Source: Eukaryota sp. TZLM1-RC
Lineage: Eukaryota; Metamonada: BaSk clade
NCBI GenBank assembly: GCA_040285825.1
Contig: JAUPSS010000003.1
Span: 1,984,001-2,048,000, forward strand
Direction of reading: 5' to 3'
Length of the DNA stretch: 64,000 bases
Shown here: positions 37,736 to 51,203 of the stretch, piece by piece
Layout: every line of letters begins with the position of its first letter
Position numbering within the stretch: position 1 is the stretch's first letter
Translations under genes and position numbers: made by a program
The notes under the pieces: generated by a model
Told to the model about the DNA's origin: nothing
The model's database searches: none
Seen by the model: only the letters and a program-made list of their open reading frames with translations

Positions 37736-40700
37736 GCCAAGATTTTACCAGACAATAATTGGTCCAATTGATTCATTGAGAACAATTGCTGAAATTGTTC
37801 AACAGCGCTATTATCAAATTGGTCTTTCTGTAAATATTTTCAAATGTTTATTGATTGGTAGAGAGCCTGCTGATCTCATTATTGATGATCAAAGTGTTCC
37901 TTTTATCAATTATTTTGAATCAGGATTTCGTTTTTTAGGTTGTTATTTAGGCAATTTTGATGAAATTCGAAATCAACTTTCCTCTCTTTTGGATAATTTT
38001 GAAGAAGAATTGATGGTTTTTTCAGATTTAAATATTGAAAAACATCTCAAATTTTTCTTCCTCAGAATTTGTTATTCAGGGAAATTTACTCATATTTTAC
38101 GATCAACGTCACCATTTATATATCTCGAATTTTGCAGAATTTTTAATGAATTAAGAACAAAATTTTTGGCTAATTTGCTCGATATTGATTCTTGTTTTTA
38201 CGTAGTCATATTTTTTGTAGCACAGAATTGGCAGGCCTGCATTTTCACAAATCAAAATATTTGTGTAAAGCCGCATTCATCGGTGGAGGCAAAAATTTCG
38301 TTTTTGAATTTTTGAAACGTTTTCTTGAAACCAGCATTTAATAGAATGTTGTGTTAGTGACTATTTAGTGTCTTTGCAGAGTGAAATTGAATGCATCTCT
38401 CCTCACATATAGACCAAATGCTTTCCTGCTGATATTCAAGAAATTCCACCCAGGAGTTTGATTTCCTTGAAATTTGCATATGCTAAATTGCAGAAACAGA
38501 TATTAAAAGTTTTTGAAAACTTGGATTTCACTGTTCGTCTTAGCTTGGCTAAAGAAAAGAATCCCTTTTTTGCAAACTTTTTAATTGATCTTAAGAAAGT
38601 AGCTCAAGTTGTCTTATAAATTTTTTCTCCCTCCCTTAGTCAACCCTCTCATATTTCACTTTCTGTCAAGGCGTCAAAGTCTTGTATAAAAATAGTTGCT
38701 TATATGGATGATATATCCTTGATTGGTTCATTTGATTTACTAGAATTGGTTGCTCAAGAAATTGCCGATTCATATGAAAATATTGGCCTTTATCTTAATG
38801 CGAACAAATGTCTTCTGATTGGCTCTTCTGCTCAAGTTCTTGTGATTAACGATTCTATTGTCCCTTTTACTAATTATAGTAGTGATGCTTTTAAGTTCCT
38901 TGGTTGTTGGTTAGGAAACGTGCCTCAAATTCAGAATGATTTGCAAGTTATTTTGGAAAAAATGAAAATTGAACTTGATTCAATTTCTTATTTAGATACA
39001 GAAAAACATATTAAATTTTTCATGCTTAAAATTTGCTACACTGGGAGAATAACCCACATTTTGAGATCTTGTGCTCCTTCCATAGCATTAGATTTTTGTC
39101 GTTCATTTAATTCATTGAGAACAGAATTTTTTGCTGATTTATTGGATGTAGAACCAGGAATGTTGAAAAGTCACTTATATTCTTCAGCAAATTTGGGTGG
39201 TATTGGATTTACTAAATCTTCAATTTTGTGTCAATCAGCATTCTTGGGTGGTGCCAAAAATTTTATTTATGAATTTTCTCGTAGATTTCCTGATGGTTCT
39301 CATCTGTTAGTTCCCAATTGCAGTCCTTATTTGTATGAGTTATCTTGTGAACTTAAAAAATTGCCGCCACAAATTTGGACCAAACGTTTTCCTCAATCAA
39401 TTCAAAAAATTCCAAACCGATCTCTTTTTAATTTACAGTTTTGCTGTAAAAAGCTTCAACATAAATTGTCAAAGATTTTTGAAAGCTTGGATTTTGATGT
39501 TAGACTTGGCTTGGCCAAGAAAAAGAATCCCGCTTTTGCAAATCTTTTACAAGATATGTGTGACAGTGCTTCTTCTGCCTTAGTAACAACAATTCCCCAA
39601 GTTTATGGTACTCTCATAACCGATTCTGCTTGGACTCTCAATATGAGATTTCGTTCCTTTATCTGGCCTGATAATTTACCTCATAATTTAATTTGTAAAT
39701 GTTCTCGAGAAATTACAACTACTCATTTGTTAAATTGTAAACATTGTATTACTTTTAGAAGCAAAGTTCATGATGCTGTAAGAGACCAGTTATATTGTAT
39801 GTGTAAATCTCATAGAATTGAATCCTTCTTGGAACCTCTGTTGTCAAGTCTGTTTGATGCTGAAGATGATTTTCGTAAGAATAATAGAAGTGATGTTATA
39901 TTACCTGGATTAGATGGAAGTTTCATTTTATTGGATGTAATGTCTGTTGATCCTTGTAATGCCTCAAATGAAAGGCTAGTTAATTCTGAAATTCATAATC
40001 CCCTTTCAAATGCTGAAAATTTTAAATTCAAAAAATACAATGAACCTTTGTCCAAATTGGCCAGACTACAGCATGCAAAATAGAATTTGTATCCATTTGT
40101 ATTTTCCCTTTTTGGTTCACTTGCACCAACTGCTTTACGTATTTGGGATGATTTTGAAATGATTGTAAAGAGAAGAACTGGCAAAAATTTCAACAGATTG
40201 TTTTGGCAAAATAGAATTGTGTTTTCTATTTTTAAGGGGATGTCGAAGATGGTTTCTGATGCTTTGCTTTCTCTTGGATCTCACTATGAGAAAGTTGCAT
40301 CTAGTGTTTTTGTTCTGGGAGAGATGGATTTTGTAGATGTTGATTTATAGGTTTTGAATAAAATTAAAATTTTGGTCAAAAAAAAGTTGTCTTATTTCCC
40401 AGATTCCAAATGTATATGGTCCATTATTAAATGATCATCAATGGACAACTGCCTTCAGGATGAGGTGTTTTCTGTGGCCATGTAGTGTGCCAAATGATTT
40501 GATTTGTCGTTGTGGTCAGCTCATTAATCTGAATCATTTATTTAATTGCAAATTTAATATTACATATCGCTCAGTTGTTCACGATGCTGTTAGAGACCAA
40601 CTATACGCTATGTGCAAAAGTCATCACATTGAAGCTTTTGTTGAACCACTTGTGCGAAGGTTGTCATCTGAAAATGAAGATGAAAATACTTTTGGGAAAC

Positions 40701-41225
40701 GCCGTGCTGATTTAATTACCCCTGCGTCTGATGGTGTTATTAAAGTTGTTGATGTTGTCACTGTTGATGTTTGTAAAGACTCAGCAATTGATTTTGCTAA
40801 AAGAGATGAAACTCCACTTTGCTTTTCTGAAAAGAGCAAAATCAAAAAGTACAATGAACCCTTATCTCAGCTAGGACGTGTTGAGCATGTCAAGTATCAG
40901 TTGGTTCCATTTGCTGTTTCTCTTTTTGGTAACATTGGAATATCTGGCATTAAATTTCTTGAAAGTTTCAGAAGTTTAATAAAAGAAAGAGCAGGAAAAG
41001 AATTGAACTTCAATTTCTGGCACAATAGAATTGTTTTTAGTATTCTTAAAGCAATTCCAGAAATGTTGACCAAAGCACTGTTACAATTAGGAATAGAGTA
41101 TGAAAATCGCGAGGTGAAAAGATTGGATGATGTTGATGCGTGTATTGAGGATATTGAGTTCTAGTTTTTTCTTTAATGTTTTGTTAGCGTTGAAAATAAA
41201 TTTCAATTTATTCCAGTTTATCTCC
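37736..41225 (+). mobile_element. LINE D-like family copy (D2), split by A3
   Basis: 37,736-38,617: RT palm side and thumb (IVQQRYYQIGLSVNIFKCLL... FLGCYLGN... KICYSGKFTHILRSTSP), then decay. 40,386-41,225: a clean frame 40,460-41,164 with MRCFLWPCSVPNDLICRCG knuckle, RLE RADLITPASDGVIKVVD (RAD-X13-D), and a C-terminus ACIEDIEF. It is close to family D but clearly distinct. The pieces rejoin across A3. Confidence 0.8.
38618..40385 (+). pseudogene. LINE family A copy A3, internally deleted
   Basis: Begins with the family A 5' end (TTTTTTCTCCCTCCCTTAG, about 38,622) but after 75 bases jumps to the RT at AYMDDISLIGS (about 38,700). It then stays open to 40,083 through thumb, knuckle (CKCSREITTTHLLNC) and RLE (RSDVILPG...LLDV; here RSD), with a TAG at 40,081 and the C-terminus after it. 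Target duplication GTTGTCTTAT at 38,608-38,617 and 40,386-40,395. So the deletion was there at insertion or arose later inside a 5'-complete element. Confidence 0.85.
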
Positions 41226-41229
41226 CGAA

Positions 41230-42411
41230 TTATGACAATCATGTTTTCCCATATCCATTCAAGAAATTCCAGACAGAAGTTTGTATTCATTAAAATTTGC
41301 GTTGAAAAAGCTCCAACGACATCTTTTTGCAAAAATTTGAAAGCAAGGATTTTATTGTTCGACTTAGCACGGCTAAGAAAGAAAAATCCTGCTTTGCAAA
41401 TTTTGATTGATTTGAAGGACAGTTCATCTGCAGTTTTGATAAATCAAATTCCCCAGATTTATGGCCTATTTTTGAATGACGACCAATGGACCACTGCTAT
41501 GAGAATGCGTTGTTATTTATGGCCTTTTAATTTGCCCAATGATTTATTTTGCAAATGTGGAGCTAGTTTGACATTATCACATTTATTTAATTGCAATAGA
41601 TTTATTTCCTATCGTTCTACGTTGCATGATGCAGTTAGAGATCAAATCCATGCAATGTGTAATTCTTATCATATTGAATCTTTTGTAGAACCTTTGTTGA
41701 GGTCTCTTAATATAAATGAAAGCGTAAGAGATTCAGAATATTGAAAATGACGTGCTGATGTTGTTGTGCCCTCGTTTGATGATGTCATGAATGTTGTTGA
41801 TGTCGTAACAGTGGATGTTTACAAGAAAAATGCCTTGAAAAATGCTCAATCCGAAGTATCCCCCCTTGATGACTCCGAATTGTACAAACGGAAAAAATAT
41901 TTTTTTTAAAACTGGAATATTTATTGAGATAAAAAAAACCCATCTAGAATTCAATATCCTCCAAACAAGCGTCACTATTACTGAACCTACTCACAGCATT
42001 ACGTTCATATTCTACACCAATAGCTAAAAGTGCCTTTGAAATCATTGTTGGAATAGACTTGAAAATGCAAAAAACAATTCTATTTAACCAGAAAGTGGAG
42101 TTCATTGTTTTACCAGACCTATTCAGTAACACTTTTTTAAAATTTTCAAAAAAATGCAACCCTGAAGGTCCAATATTGCCAAAAAGAGAACAAATATGCA
42201 AATCCTTTAAAAGAATTGAAACATGTTCGCCATGTAGATTACCAAATTTGCCCATTTGCTATATCGTTGTATGGTCGTCTTGGAAAAACTGCTATGAATT
42301 TTATTGATGATTTTGAAAATCTTGTGAAAAGAAGAATGAATAAGCGTTTTGATCGTCGCTTGTGGCTAAATCGTATTGTTTTTACTATTTTCAAATCAAT
42401 TCCTAAAATTT
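41230..42411 (+). pseudogene. LINE family G fragment, split by D4
   Basis: 41,230-41,900: a D-like C-terminal half with knuckle CKCGASLTLSHLFNC and a damaged RLE (RADVVVPSFDD...VVDVV; a TGA precedes it). 42,192-42,411: ISLYGRLGKTAMNFIDDFEN and IVFTIFKSIPK. Distinct from D and D2 in sequence. Its 3' end is cut by A4. Confidence 0.7.
41901..42191 (-). mobile_element. LINE family D 3' fragment D4
   Basis: Reverse copy of the last 75 or so codons (ending ACLEDIEF) and 3' end of D. Flanks share AAATAT (41,895-41,900 and 42,192-42,197), a short target duplication. Confidence 0.8.
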
Positions 42412-43780
42412 TTCATGCTTAAAATTTGCTACACTGGGAGAATAACCCACATTTTGAGATCTTGTGCTCCATCCATAGCTTTAGATTTTTGTCGTTCTTT
42501 TAATTCATTGAGAACAGAATTTTTTGCTGATTTATTGGATGTAGAACCAGAAATGTTGAAAAACCACTTATTTTCTTCAGCAAATTTGGGTGGTATTGGA
42601 TTTACTAAATCTTCAATTTTGTGTCAATCAGCATTCTTGGGTGGTGGCAAAAATTTTATTTATGAATTTTCTCGTAGATTTCCTGATGATTCTCATCTGT
42701 TAGTTCCCAATTGCAGTCCTTATTTGTATGAGTTATCTTGTGAACTTGAAAAATTGCCGCCACAAATTTGGACCAAATGTTTTCCTCAATCAATTCAAGA
42801 AATTCCAAACCGATCTCTTTTTAATTTACAGTTTTGCTGTAAAAAGCTTCAACAAAAATTGTCAAAGATTTTTGAAAGCTTGGATTTTGATGTTAGACTT
42901 GGCTTGGCCAAGAAAAAGAATCCCGCTTTTGCAAATCTTTTACAAGATATGTGTGACAGTACTTCTTCTGCCTTAGTAACAACAATTCCACAAGTTTATG
43001 GTACTCTCTTATCCGATTCTGCTTGGACTCTGAATATGAGATTTCGTTCCTTTATCTGGCCTGATAATTTACCTCATAATTTAATTTGTAAATGTTCTCG
43101 AGAAATTACAACTACTCATTTTTTAAATTGTAAACATTTTATTACTTTTAGAAGCAAGGTTCATGATGCTGTAAGAGACCAGTTATATTGTATGTGTAAA
43201 TCTCATAGAATTGAATCCTTCTTGGAACCTCTGTTGTCAAATCTGTTTGATGCTGAAGATGATTTTCATAAGAATAATAGAGGTGATGTTATGTTACCTG
43301 GATTAGATGGAAGTTTCATTTTATTGGATGTAATGTCTGTTGATCCTTGTAATGCCTCAAATGAAAGGCTAGTTAATTCTGAAATTCATAATCCCCTTTC
43401 AAATGCTGAAAATTTTAAATTCAAAAAATACAATGAACCTTTGTCCAAATTGGCCAGTCTACAGCATGCAAAATACAATTTGTATCCATTTGTATTTTCC
43501 CTTTTTGGTTCACTTGCACCAACTGCTTTACGTTTTTTGGATGATTTTGAAATGATTGTAAAGAGAAGAATTGGCAGAAATTTCAACAGATTGTTTTGGC
43601 AAAATAGAATTGTGTTTTCTATTTTTAAGGGGATGTTGAAGATGGTCTCTGATGCTTTGCTTTCTCTTGGATCTCACTATGAGAGAGTTGCATCTAGTGT
43701 TTTTGTTCTGGGAGAGATGGATTTTTTAGATGTTGATTTATAGGTTTTGAATAAAATTAAAATTTTGGTAAAAAAAAAGT
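42412..43780 (+). pseudogene. LINE family A copy A4, 5'-truncated with long clean frame
   Basis: Open from 42,412 to 43,743. It starts in the thumb (MLKICYTGRITHILRS), then GGIGFTKSSIL, the knuckle CKCSREITTTHFLNC, the RLE RGD-X13-D (about 43,283-43,330) and LFGSLAPTALRFLDD to the stop, then AATAAA and an A tract. The clean frame means it is young. No RT core. Confidence 0.85.
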
Positions 43781-46700
43781 TTTTAACAAATCAAAGGAAA
43801 TGCCTGAAGGACCAGCAGCTTTTCCTTTTGGTAATTTAGCAACGGCATTCAATACTTCTTGAGCCTGAAATGGATTATGGAGCCAAAATTGACAAATAGA
43901 AGGCTTACTGGGGCAAAAATGTTCAGTTGGATGGAGGGATTTCAATTTTTCAACAATTTCGAGATTAGTATCAGCCAGTTTTCCCGAAAAGATATTTTTT
44001 AATCCGCTTCCATATCTACCTCTCAAAAACAATTTTCTTGCTTGAAAAGATGAATTAGCTTTTCTCTGTTTTGGTTTGTAATTAATTTTCTTCTTATTCT
44101 TTTTGGCAAAGAATTTCCAAAATCTTGTTATGTTCCATTTGTTTAATTTCAGTTGCGAAGAAAAAGAACGCATTTCCATTGACAAAGGAACAGAACTGGC
44201 AGGACTCACCTCTACAGGAATTTTAACAGGTGCACGAAGAGAATCACTTGTTTGACAGTCAAAACAAAACAAGAGAGGGCGACCATTAGAAGAATTAGAG
44301 AGGAACTTTTTGCAAAGAGGACAACTGTAAAAAAAAGGACTCAAATGAAAGGCTTGTTAATTCTGAAATTCATAATCTTCTTTCAAATGCTGAAAATTTC
44401 AAACTCAAAAGATACAATGAACCATTGTCCAAATTGGCCAGTCTACAGCATGCAAAATACAATTTGTATCCATTTGTATTTTCCCTTTTTGGTTCACTTG
44501 CACCAACTGCTTTACGTTTTTTGGATGATTTTGAAATGATTGTAAAGAGAAGAATTGGCAGAAATTTCAACAGATTGTTTTGGCAAAATAGAATTGTGTT
44601 TTCTATTTTTAAGGGGATGTTGAAGATGGTCTCTGATGCTTTGCTTTCTCTTGGATCTCACTATGAGAGAGTTGCATCTAGTGTTTTTGTTCTGGGAGAG
44701 ATGGATTTTTTAGATGTTGATTTATAGGTTTTGAATAAAATTAAAATTTTGGTAAAAAAAAAGTTTTAACAAATCAAAGGAAATGCCTGAAGGACCAGCA
44801 GCTTTTCCTTTTGGTAATTTAGCAACGGCATTCAATACTTCTTGAGCCTGAAATGGATTTTCGAGCCAATATTGACAAATAGAAGGCTTACTGGGGCAAA
44901 AATGTTCAGTTGGATGGAGGGATTTCAATTTTTCAACAGTTTCGAGATTGGTATCAGCCAGTTTTCCCGAAAAAATATTTTTTAATCCGCTTCCATATCT
45001 ACCTCTCAAAAACAATTTTCTTGCTTGAAAAGATGAATTAGCTTTTCTCTGTTTTGGTTTGTAATTAATTTTCTTCTTATTCTTTTTGGCAAAGAATTTC
45101 CAAAATCTTGTTATGTTCCATTTGTTTAATTTCAATTGCGAAGAAAAAGAACGCATTTCCATTGACAAAGGAACAGAACTGGCAGGACTCACCTCTACAG
45201 GAATTTTAACAGGTGCACGAAGAGAATCACTTGTTTGACAGTCAAAACAAAACAAGAGAGGGCGACCATTAGAAGAATTAGAGAGGAACTTTTTGCAAAG
45301 AGGACAACTGTAAAAAAAAGGACTCAAATGAAAGGCTTGTTAATTCTGAAATTCATAATCTTCTTTCAAATGCTGAAAATTTCAAACTCAAAAGATACAA
45401 TGAACCATTGTCCAAATTGGCCAGTCTACAGCATGCAAAATACAATTTGTATCCATTTGTATTTTCCCTTTTTGGTTCACTTGCACCAACTGCTTTACGT
45501 TTTTTGGATGATTTTGAAATGATTGTAAAGAGAAGAATTGGCAGAAATTTCAACAGATTGTTTTGGCAAAATAGAATTGTGTTTTCTATTTTTAAGGGGA
45601 TGTTGAAGATGGTCTCTGATGCTTTGCTTTCTCTTGGATCTCACTATGAGAGAGTTGCATCTAGTGTTTTTGTTCTGGGAGAGATGGATTTTTTAGATGT
45701 TGATTTATAGGTTTTGAATAAAATTAAAATTTTGGTAAAAAAAAAGTTTTTAACAAATCAAAGGAAATGCCTGAAGGACCAGCAGCTTTTCCTTTTGGTA
45801 ATTTAGCAACGGCATTCAATACTTCTTGAGCCTGAAATGGATTTTCGAGCCAATATTGACAAATAGAAGGCTTACTGGGGCAAAAATGTTCAGTTGGATG
45901 GAGGGATTTCAATTTTTCAACAGTTTCGAGATTGGTATCAGCCAGTTTTCCCGAAAAAATATTTTTTAATCCGCTTCCATATCTACCTCTCAAAAACAAT
46001 TTTCTTGCTTGAAAAGATGAATTAGCTTTTCTCTGTTTTGGTTTGTAATTAATTTTCTTCTTATTCTTTTTGGCAAAGAATTTCCAAAATCTTGTTATGT
46101 TCCATTTGTTTAATTTCAGTTGCGAAGAAAAAGAACGCATTTCCATTGACAAAGGAACAGAACTGGCAGGACTCACCTCTACAGGAATTTTAACAGGTGC
46201 ACGAAGAGAATCACTTGTTTGACAGTCAAAACAAAACAAGAGAGGGCGACCATTAGAAGAATTAGAGAGGAACTTTTTGCAAAGAGGACAACTGTAAAAA
46301 AAAGGACTCAAATGAAAGGCTTGTTAATTCTGAAATTCATAATCTTCTTTCAAATGCTGAAAATTTCAAACTCAAAAGATACAATGAACCATTGTCCAAA
46401 TTGGCCAGTCTACAGCATGCAAAATACAATTTGTATCCATTTGTATTTTCCCTTTATGGTTCATTTGCACCAACTGCTTTACGTTTTTTGAATGATTTTG
46501 AATTGATTGTAAAGAGAAGAATTGGCAGAAATTTCAACAGATTGTTTTGGCAAAATAGAATTGTGTTTTCTATTTTTAAGGGGATGTTGAAGATGGTCTC
46601 TGATGCTTTGCTTTCTCTTGGATCTCACTATGAGAGAGTTGCATCTAGTGTTTTTGTTCTGGGAGAGATGGATTTTTTAGATGTTGATTTATAGGTTTTG

Positions 46701-48322
46701 AATAATATTAAAATTTTGGTAAAAAAAAAGTTTTTAACAAATCAAAGGAAATGCCTGCAGGACCAGCAGCTTTTCCTTTTGGTAATTTAGCAACGGCATT
46801 CAATACTTCTTGAGCCTGAAATGGATTATCGAGCCAATATTGACAAATAGAAGGCTTACTGGGGCAAAAATGTTCAGTTGGATGGAGGGATTTCAACTTT
46901 TCAACAGTTTCGAGATTAGTATCAGCCAGTTTTCCCGAAAAAATATTTTTTAATCCGCTTCCATATCTACCTCTCAAAAACAATTTTCTTGCTTGAAAAG
47001 ATGAATTAGCTTTTCTCTGTTTTGGTTTGTAATTAATTTTCTTCTTATTCTTTTTGGCAAAGAATTTCCAAAATCTTGTTATGTTCCATTTGTTTAATTT
47101 CAGTTGCGAAGAAAAAGAACGCATTTCCATTGACAAAGGAACAGAACTGGCAGGACTCACCTCTACAGGAATTTTAACAGGTGCACGAAGAGAATCACTT
47201 GTTTGACAGTCAAAACAAAACAAGAGAGGGCGACCATTAGAAGAATTAGAGAGGAACTTTTTGCAAAGAGGACAACTGTAAAAAAAGGACTCAAATGAAA
47301 GGCTTGTTAATTCTGAAATTCATAATCTTCTTTCAAATGCTGAAAATTTCAAACTCAAAAGATACAATGAACCATTGTCCAAATTGGCCAGTCTACAGCA
47401 TGCAAAATACAATTTGTATCCATTTGTATTTTCCCTTTTTGGTTCACTTGCACCAACTGCTTTACGTTTTTTGAATGATTTTGAAATGATTGTAAAGAGA
47501 AGAATTGGCAGAAATTTCAACAGATTGTTTTGGCAAAATAGAATTGTGTTTTCTATTTTTAAGGGGATGTTGAAGATGGTCTCTGATGCTTTGCTTTCTC
47601 TTGGATCTCACTATGAGAGAGTTGCATCTAGTGTTTTTGTTCTGGGAGAGATGGATTTTTTAGATGTTGATTTATAGGTTTTGAATAAAATTAAAATTTT
47701 GGTAAAAAAAAGTTTTTAACAAATCAAAGGAAATGCCTGAAGGACCAGCAGCTTTTCCTTTTGGTAATTTAGCAACGGCATTCAATACTTCTTGAGCCTG
47801 AAATGGATTATGGAGCCAAAATTGACAAATAGAAGGCTTACTGGGGCAAAAATGTTCAGTTGGATGGAGGGATTTCAATTTTTCAACAATTTCGAGATTA
47901 TTATCAGCCAGTTTTCCCGAAAAGATATTTTTTAATCCGCTTCCATATCTACCTCTCAAAAACAATTTTCTTGCTTGAAAAGATGAATTAGCTTTTCTCT
48001 GTTTTGGTTTGTAATTAATTTTCTTCTTATTCTTTTTGGCAAAGAATTTCCAAAATCTTGTTATGTTCCATTTGTTTAATTTCAGTTGCGAAGAAAAAGA
48101 ACGCATTTCCATTGACAAAGGAACAGAACTGGCAGGACTCACCTCTACAGGAATTTTAACAGGTGCACGAAGAGAATCACTTGTTTGACAGTCAAAACAA
48201 AACAAGAGAGGGCGACCATTAGAAGAATTAGAGAGGAACTTTTTGCAAAGAGGACAACTATAAAAAAAAGGACTCAAATGAAAGGCTTGTTAATTCTGAA
48301 ATTCATAATCCTCTTTCAAATG
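43781..48322. repeat. tandem array of five units of about 984 bp, each an antisense LINE piece plus a sense LINE A tail
   Basis: Each unit holds about 550 bp of minus-strand coding (from CPLCKKFLSN, a C-x2-C ribbon, through SMEMRSF, KLFLRGRYGSG and GKAAGPSGISFDLLK), then about 400 bp of plus-strand family A C-terminus and 3' end with an A tract. Antisense frames: 43,757-44,344, 44,722-45,327, 45,724-46,311, 46,708-47,223 and 47,672-48,277. The plus-strand stops at 43,743, 44,727, 45,710, 46,694 and 47,677 are spaced 984, 983, 984 and 983. Units are nearly identical. The antisense piece is not family A (compare A9, 57,000-57,540), so the unit is a chimera of two LINEs. Confidence 0.9.
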
Positions 48323-48943
48323 CAAGGTTCATGATGCTGTAAGAGACCAGTTATATTGTATGTGTAAATCTCATAGAATTGAATCCTGCTTGGAACCTTT
48401 GTTGTCAAATCTGTTTGATGCTGAAAATGATTTTCATAAGAATAATAGAGGTGATGTCATATTACCTGGATTAGATGGAAGCTTCATTTTATTGGATGTA
48501 ATGTCTGTTGATCCTTGTAATGCCTCAAATGAAAGGCTTGTTAATTCTGAAATTCATAATCCCCTTTCAAATGCTGAAAATTTTAAATTCAAAAAATACA
48601 ATGAACCTTTGTCCAAATTGGCCAGTCTACAGCATGCAAAATACAATTTGTATCCATTTGTATTTTCCCTTTTTGGTTCACTTGCACCAGCTGCTTTACG
48701 TTTTTTGGATGATTTTGAAATGATTGTAAAGAGAAGAACTGGCAGAAATTTCAACAGATTGTTTTGGCAAAATAGAATTGTGTTTTCTATTTTTAAGGGG
48801 ATGTTGAAGATGGTTTCTGATGCTTTGCTTTCTCTTGGATCTCACTATGAGAGAGTTGCATCTAGTGTTTTTGTTTTGGGAGAGATGGATTTTTTAGATG
48901 TTGATTTATAGGTTTAGAATAAAATTAAATTTTAAAAAAAAAT
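48323..48943 (+). mobile_element. LINE family A 3' copy A5
   Basis: Joins the end of the fifth array unit at AAATGCAAGG and gives an open C-terminal frame of about 190 residues (from KVHDAVRDQL; RGD-X13-D present) to the stop at 48,911 and an A tract. Confidence 0.85.
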
Positions 48944-49325
48944 CTTTCAAATGCTGAAAATTTCAAACTCAAAAAATACAATGAACCTTTGTCCAAATTG
49001 GCCAGTCTACAGCATGCAAAATACAATTTGTATCCATTTGTATTTTCCCTTTTTGGTTCATTTGCACCAACTGCTTTACGTTTTTTGAATGATTTTGAAT
49101 TGATTGTAAAGAGAAGAATTGGCAGAAATTTCAACAGATTGTTTTGGCAAAATAGAATTGTGTTTTCTATTTTTAAGGGGATGTTGAAGATGGTCTCTGA
49201 TGCTTTGCTTTCTCTTGGATCTCACTATGAGAGAGTTGCATCTAGTGTTTTTGTTTTGGGAGAGATGGATTTTTTAGATGTTGATTTATAGGTTTTGAAT
49301 AAAATTAAAATTAAATAAAAAAAGA
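48944..49325 (+). mobile_element. LINE family A 3' copy A6 (very short)
   Basis: Last 107 codons and 3' end only, starting right after the A tract of A5; stop at 49,291. Confidence 0.85.
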
Positions 49326-51203
49326 TTTTCCTGAGCTATCGAGTTTTTTCTACCATTTTTATGGGAAAGAATCAGATTTAATTTTTAATTCATTTGGTCT
49401 TAAATCATCTTCTGGTGTGAAGCAAGGTGATCCTTTAGGCCCATTATTGTTTTGTTTAGCCATTCACAAAACTTTAAATATCATTAAGCAAAAATACCCT
49501 TCTATAAAAATAGTTGCTTATATGGATGATATATCCTTGATTGGTTCATTTGATTTACTAAAATTGGTTGCTCAAGAAATTGCCGATTCATATGAAAATA
49601 TTGGGCTTTATCTTAATGCGAACAAATGCCTTCTGATTGGCTCTTCTGCTCATGATCTTGTGATAAACGATTCTATTGTCCCTTTTACTAATTATAGTAG
49701 TGATGCTTTTAAGTTCCTTGGTTGTTGGTTAGGAAACGTGCCTCAAATTCAGAATGATTTGCAAGTTATTTTGGAAAAAATGAAAATTGAACTTGATTCA
49801 ATTTCTTATTTAGATACAGAAAAACATATTAAATTTTTCATGCTTAAAATTTGCTACACTGGGAGAATAACCCACATTTTGAGATCTTGTGCTCCTTCTA
49901 TAGCATTAGATTTTTGTCGTTCATTTAATTCATTGAGAACAGAATTTTTTTCTGATTTATTGGATGTAGAACCAGGAATGTTGAAAAGTCACTTATTTTC
50001 TTCAGCAAATTTGGGTGGTATTGGATTTACTAAATCTTCAATTTTGTGTCAATCAGCATTCTTGGGTGGTGGCAAAAATTTTATTTATGAATTTTCTCGT
50101 AGATTTCCTGATGATTCTCATCTGTTAGTTCCCAATTGCAGTCCTTATTTGTGTGAGTTATCTTGTGAACTTGGAAAATTGCCGCCACAAATTTGGACCA
50201 AATGTTTTCCTCAATCAATTCAAGAAATTCCAAACCGATCTCTTTTTAATTTACAGTTTTGCTGTAAAAAGCTTCAACAAAAATTGTCAAAGATTTTTGA
50301 AAGCTTGTATTATGATGTTAGACTTGGCTTGGCCAAGAAAAAGAATCCCGCTTTTGCAAATCTTTTACAAGATATGTGTGACAGTACTTCTTCTGCCTTA
50401 GTAACAACAATTCCCCAAGTTTATGGTACTCTCTTAACCGATTCTGCTTGGACTCTGAACATGAGATTTCGTTCCTTTATCTGGCCTGATAATTTACCTC
50501 ATAATTTAATTTGTAAATGTTTTCGAGACATTACAATTACTCATTTGTTAAATTGTAAACATTTTATTACTTTTAGAAGCAAGGTTCATGATGCTGTAAG
50601 AGACCAGTTATATTGTATGTGTAAATCTCATAGAATTGAATCCTTCTTGGAACCTCTGTTGTCAAATCTGTTTGATGCTGAAGATGATTTTCATAAGAAT
50701 AATAGAGGTGATGTTATATTACCTGGATCAGATGGAAGCTTCATTTTATTGGATGTAATGTCTGTTGATCCTTGTAATGCCTCAAATGAAAGGCTTGTTA
50801 ATTCTGAAATTCATAATCCTCTTTCAAATGCTGAAAATTTCAAACTCAAAAAATACAATGAAACTTTGTCCAAATTGGCCAGTCTACAGCATGCAAAATA
50901 CAATTTGTATCCATTTGTATTTTCCCTTTTTGGTTCACTTGCACCAACTGCTTTACGTTTTTTGGATGATTTTGAATTGATTGTCAAGAGAAGAACTGGG
51001 AGAAATTTCAACAGATTGTTTTGGCAAAATAGAATTGTGTTTTCTATTTTTAAGGGGATGTTGAAGATGGTTTCTGATGCTTTGCTGTCTCTTGGTTCTC
51101 ACTATGAGAGAGTTGCATCTAGTGTTTTTGTTTTGGGAGAGATGGATTTTTTAGATGTTGATTTATAGGTTTTGAATAAAATTAAAATACTTAAAAAAAT
51201 CCT
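49326..51203 (+). pseudogene. LINE family A copy A7, 5'-truncated, frame open from RT palm to end
   Basis: Open from 49,327 to 51,168: FPELSSFFYHFYGKESDLIF, GVKQGDPLGPLLF, YMDDISLIGS (both catalytic Asp), thumb, knuckle CKCFRDITITHLLNC, RLE RGDVILPGSDG with second D in place, and the full C-terminus. It lacks the N-terminal knuckle and RT fingers. It starts immediately after the A tract of A6. The best view of an intact palm-to-end half of family A. Confidence 0.88.

Noticed and set aside
43757-48322. Regular repeats that might suggest a CRISPR array or satellite
   Set aside because: Units are about 984 bp and made of LINE coding; there are no short repeats with unique spacers.
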